This document shows positions 62,786 to 64,000 of a stretch of DNA of 64,000 nt, in pieces. Source of the stretch: Sphagnum magellanicum (Eukaryota; Streptophyta; Sphagnopsida; Sphagnales; Sphagnaceae). The position numbers and the translations under genes were made by a program. Location of the stretch: the NCBI GenBank assembly GCA_021904315.1, contig CM038914.1, positions 6,572,001 to 6,636,000 on the forward strand. Direction: 5' to 3'. The notes beneath the pieces are model-generated. The model was not told where the DNA came from. It searched no databases and saw nothing but the letters and a program-made list of their open reading frames with translations. The stretch's first letter is position 1, and each line of letters opens with the position of its first letter.

Positions 62786-64000
62786 GTAAGTTCAAAGTCC
62801 ATATCATTTTCAACAATGATTTTAAACCCTTAAACAACTGATAAGCCAAAAATGGCTTGTTTTGAGATTTCAACTTAATGCAGCAAGTAGAAATTTAATT
62901 ATGATTTTACCCTACATTTCAAGCTACTTTTTTAGCTTACAATTTATTCATATGTGCTCATTGGGTTAATGTATGATAAATGGTAAATAAAAATTGGCTA
63001 TTTGCCTTTCAGTCCGTGCACGGTAGAGTGGACCAATATTTGGACTTTTTTACCAATTTTGTTAGTTCAAACCAAGGATTTTTTTTGTGGGTTAGAATGA
63101 ATTTCAAAGGTTTTTCACTGGGTCCCTAGGTACATTTTTCATTTAATCTGAAGCCCATTTAGAGATCTCTTTTCTTAACACATGTGCACAAGAATAATCC
63201 CCAAAAAATAATAATAATAATGTTTTATAGATTTTTTTTTAAATCCTAAGTTTAAACTTGTTTAAAAGTCCATAAGTAAAATCTTATAAATGGCATCATG
63301 CAAAAAAAATTCAAACTAATTTTTTTCAATATGTTATCTAACCAAAATCAAATCCCTAACCAACACATTATTGAACATTTCAAAGTCCATATAAATTTGT
63401 TTTGTCAAGATTATAGTCTATAATGTTTAATTTTGAAAGTCTATATTTCTTGCATTTTTCTTCATTATAGAAAATTAATAAATAGAATAGATACATATTC
63501 AAGTTGGTGTCCTTAAACTAAATCCCTATGTATATAAAATACTTATCAAATATGTCATTAAAATGGCAAGCACTCTGTAAAAACTTTTTAAAAGTCCAAA
63601 AATTGGTCCATTGTGCCATGCGCCAACTCTTTTACCATTACTCAAATTTGATATTTTGCAAAGTTTGTGTACCTTTACTTGTATAAGATTTTTTTTTAAA
63701 GTATGGAGACATCTACGTAATTGATATTTAACTTTTTGAATGTATATATGTGTAACATTACTTGGGTGAAATATTAAATTCAATATACATGCCCAATATT
63801 CATAAAAACAATGTTTTGTCACATAAAACTTCTAAATGTGCACATTGTGATTTAAAGTTTAAATTTAAAGACCTAAAAACATGTCAAAATGTTAGCTACC
63901 TTTGAAGATTTACTTATGTTTTCTTGAAAATGAACTTTGCCTCTTGTGTAAACCACCTTTATGAAAATTCTAAAACATGGTCATATTTGTTTTTTAGTAA

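Larger units (their letters stand above)
56043..64000. other. Intergenic, downstream of the lipase gene
   Basis: No gene is supported. The first several hundred bases are the likely lipase 3' sequence. The stretch is dominated by tandem repeats: a unit of about 84 bp (56620-56930), a long direct repeat pair (57565-57835 and 58437-58705), a GTTTACCCACTGG-type array (59125-59690), a 112 bp satellite (60248-60710) and a short array near 62675-62785. Homopolymers occur at 58858-58875 (A) and 61547-61572 (26 C). From 61 to 64 kb the DNA is very AT-rich. Confidence 0.6.

Overview
This window is nuclear genomic DNA from a land plant. The evidence is spliced genes with GT-AG introns (mostly about 80-500 bp), AT-rich introns and intergenic DNA, and plant-specific families: a CBP60 calmodulin-binding regulator, a plant-type RABC GTPase, and a plant-type lipase with four N-terminal membrane helices. 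I cannot name the species. Non-GC-biased codon use and degenerate minisatellites would suit a seed-free plant, but that is a weak inference.

Six protein-coding genes can be supported, five of them with complete exon chains that I checked for phase. (1) 5442-12602, minus: a very large multi-exon coiled-coil protein I do not recognise. Its first-exon join is unresolved, and two adjacent exons are related to each other. (2) 19388-23105, plus: CBP60, 8 exons, 677 aa. (3) 30027-30680, plus: a single-exon RABC/Rab18-class GTPase, 217 aa. (4) 34900-37151, minus: F-actin capping protein beta subunit, 8 exons, 265 aa. (5) 37866-41508, plus: 26S proteasome lid subunit RPN8, 10 exons, 310 aa, with one GC-AG intron; it is divergent from gene 4 across a 714 bp shared promoter. 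(6) 49641-56042, plus: a membrane-anchored class 3 (DAG lipase-like) lipase, 13 exons, 908 aa.

The rest is intergenic and rich in repeats. It holds a complete-looking 211 bp non-autonomous Helitron (16895-17105), a roughly 1 kb inverted-repeat element (24031-25024), several foldbacks (33.6-34.1 kb, 40.3 kb inside an RPN8 intron, 47.0-47.3 kb), and minisatellites directly upstream of CBP60 and RABC and downstream of the lipase. It also holds a 112 bp tandem satellite (60.25-60.71 kb), dispersed repeat pairs and microsatellites. I recognised no tRNA, rRNA, CRISPR or organellar sequence.

The genes do not form a pathway. They are unlinked housekeeping or signalling functions (calcium/calmodulin-linked transcription, vesicle traffic, actin dynamics, protein degradation, lipid hydrolysis). 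The least explained protein is the large coiled-coil gene. I found no convincing novel multi-gene system.
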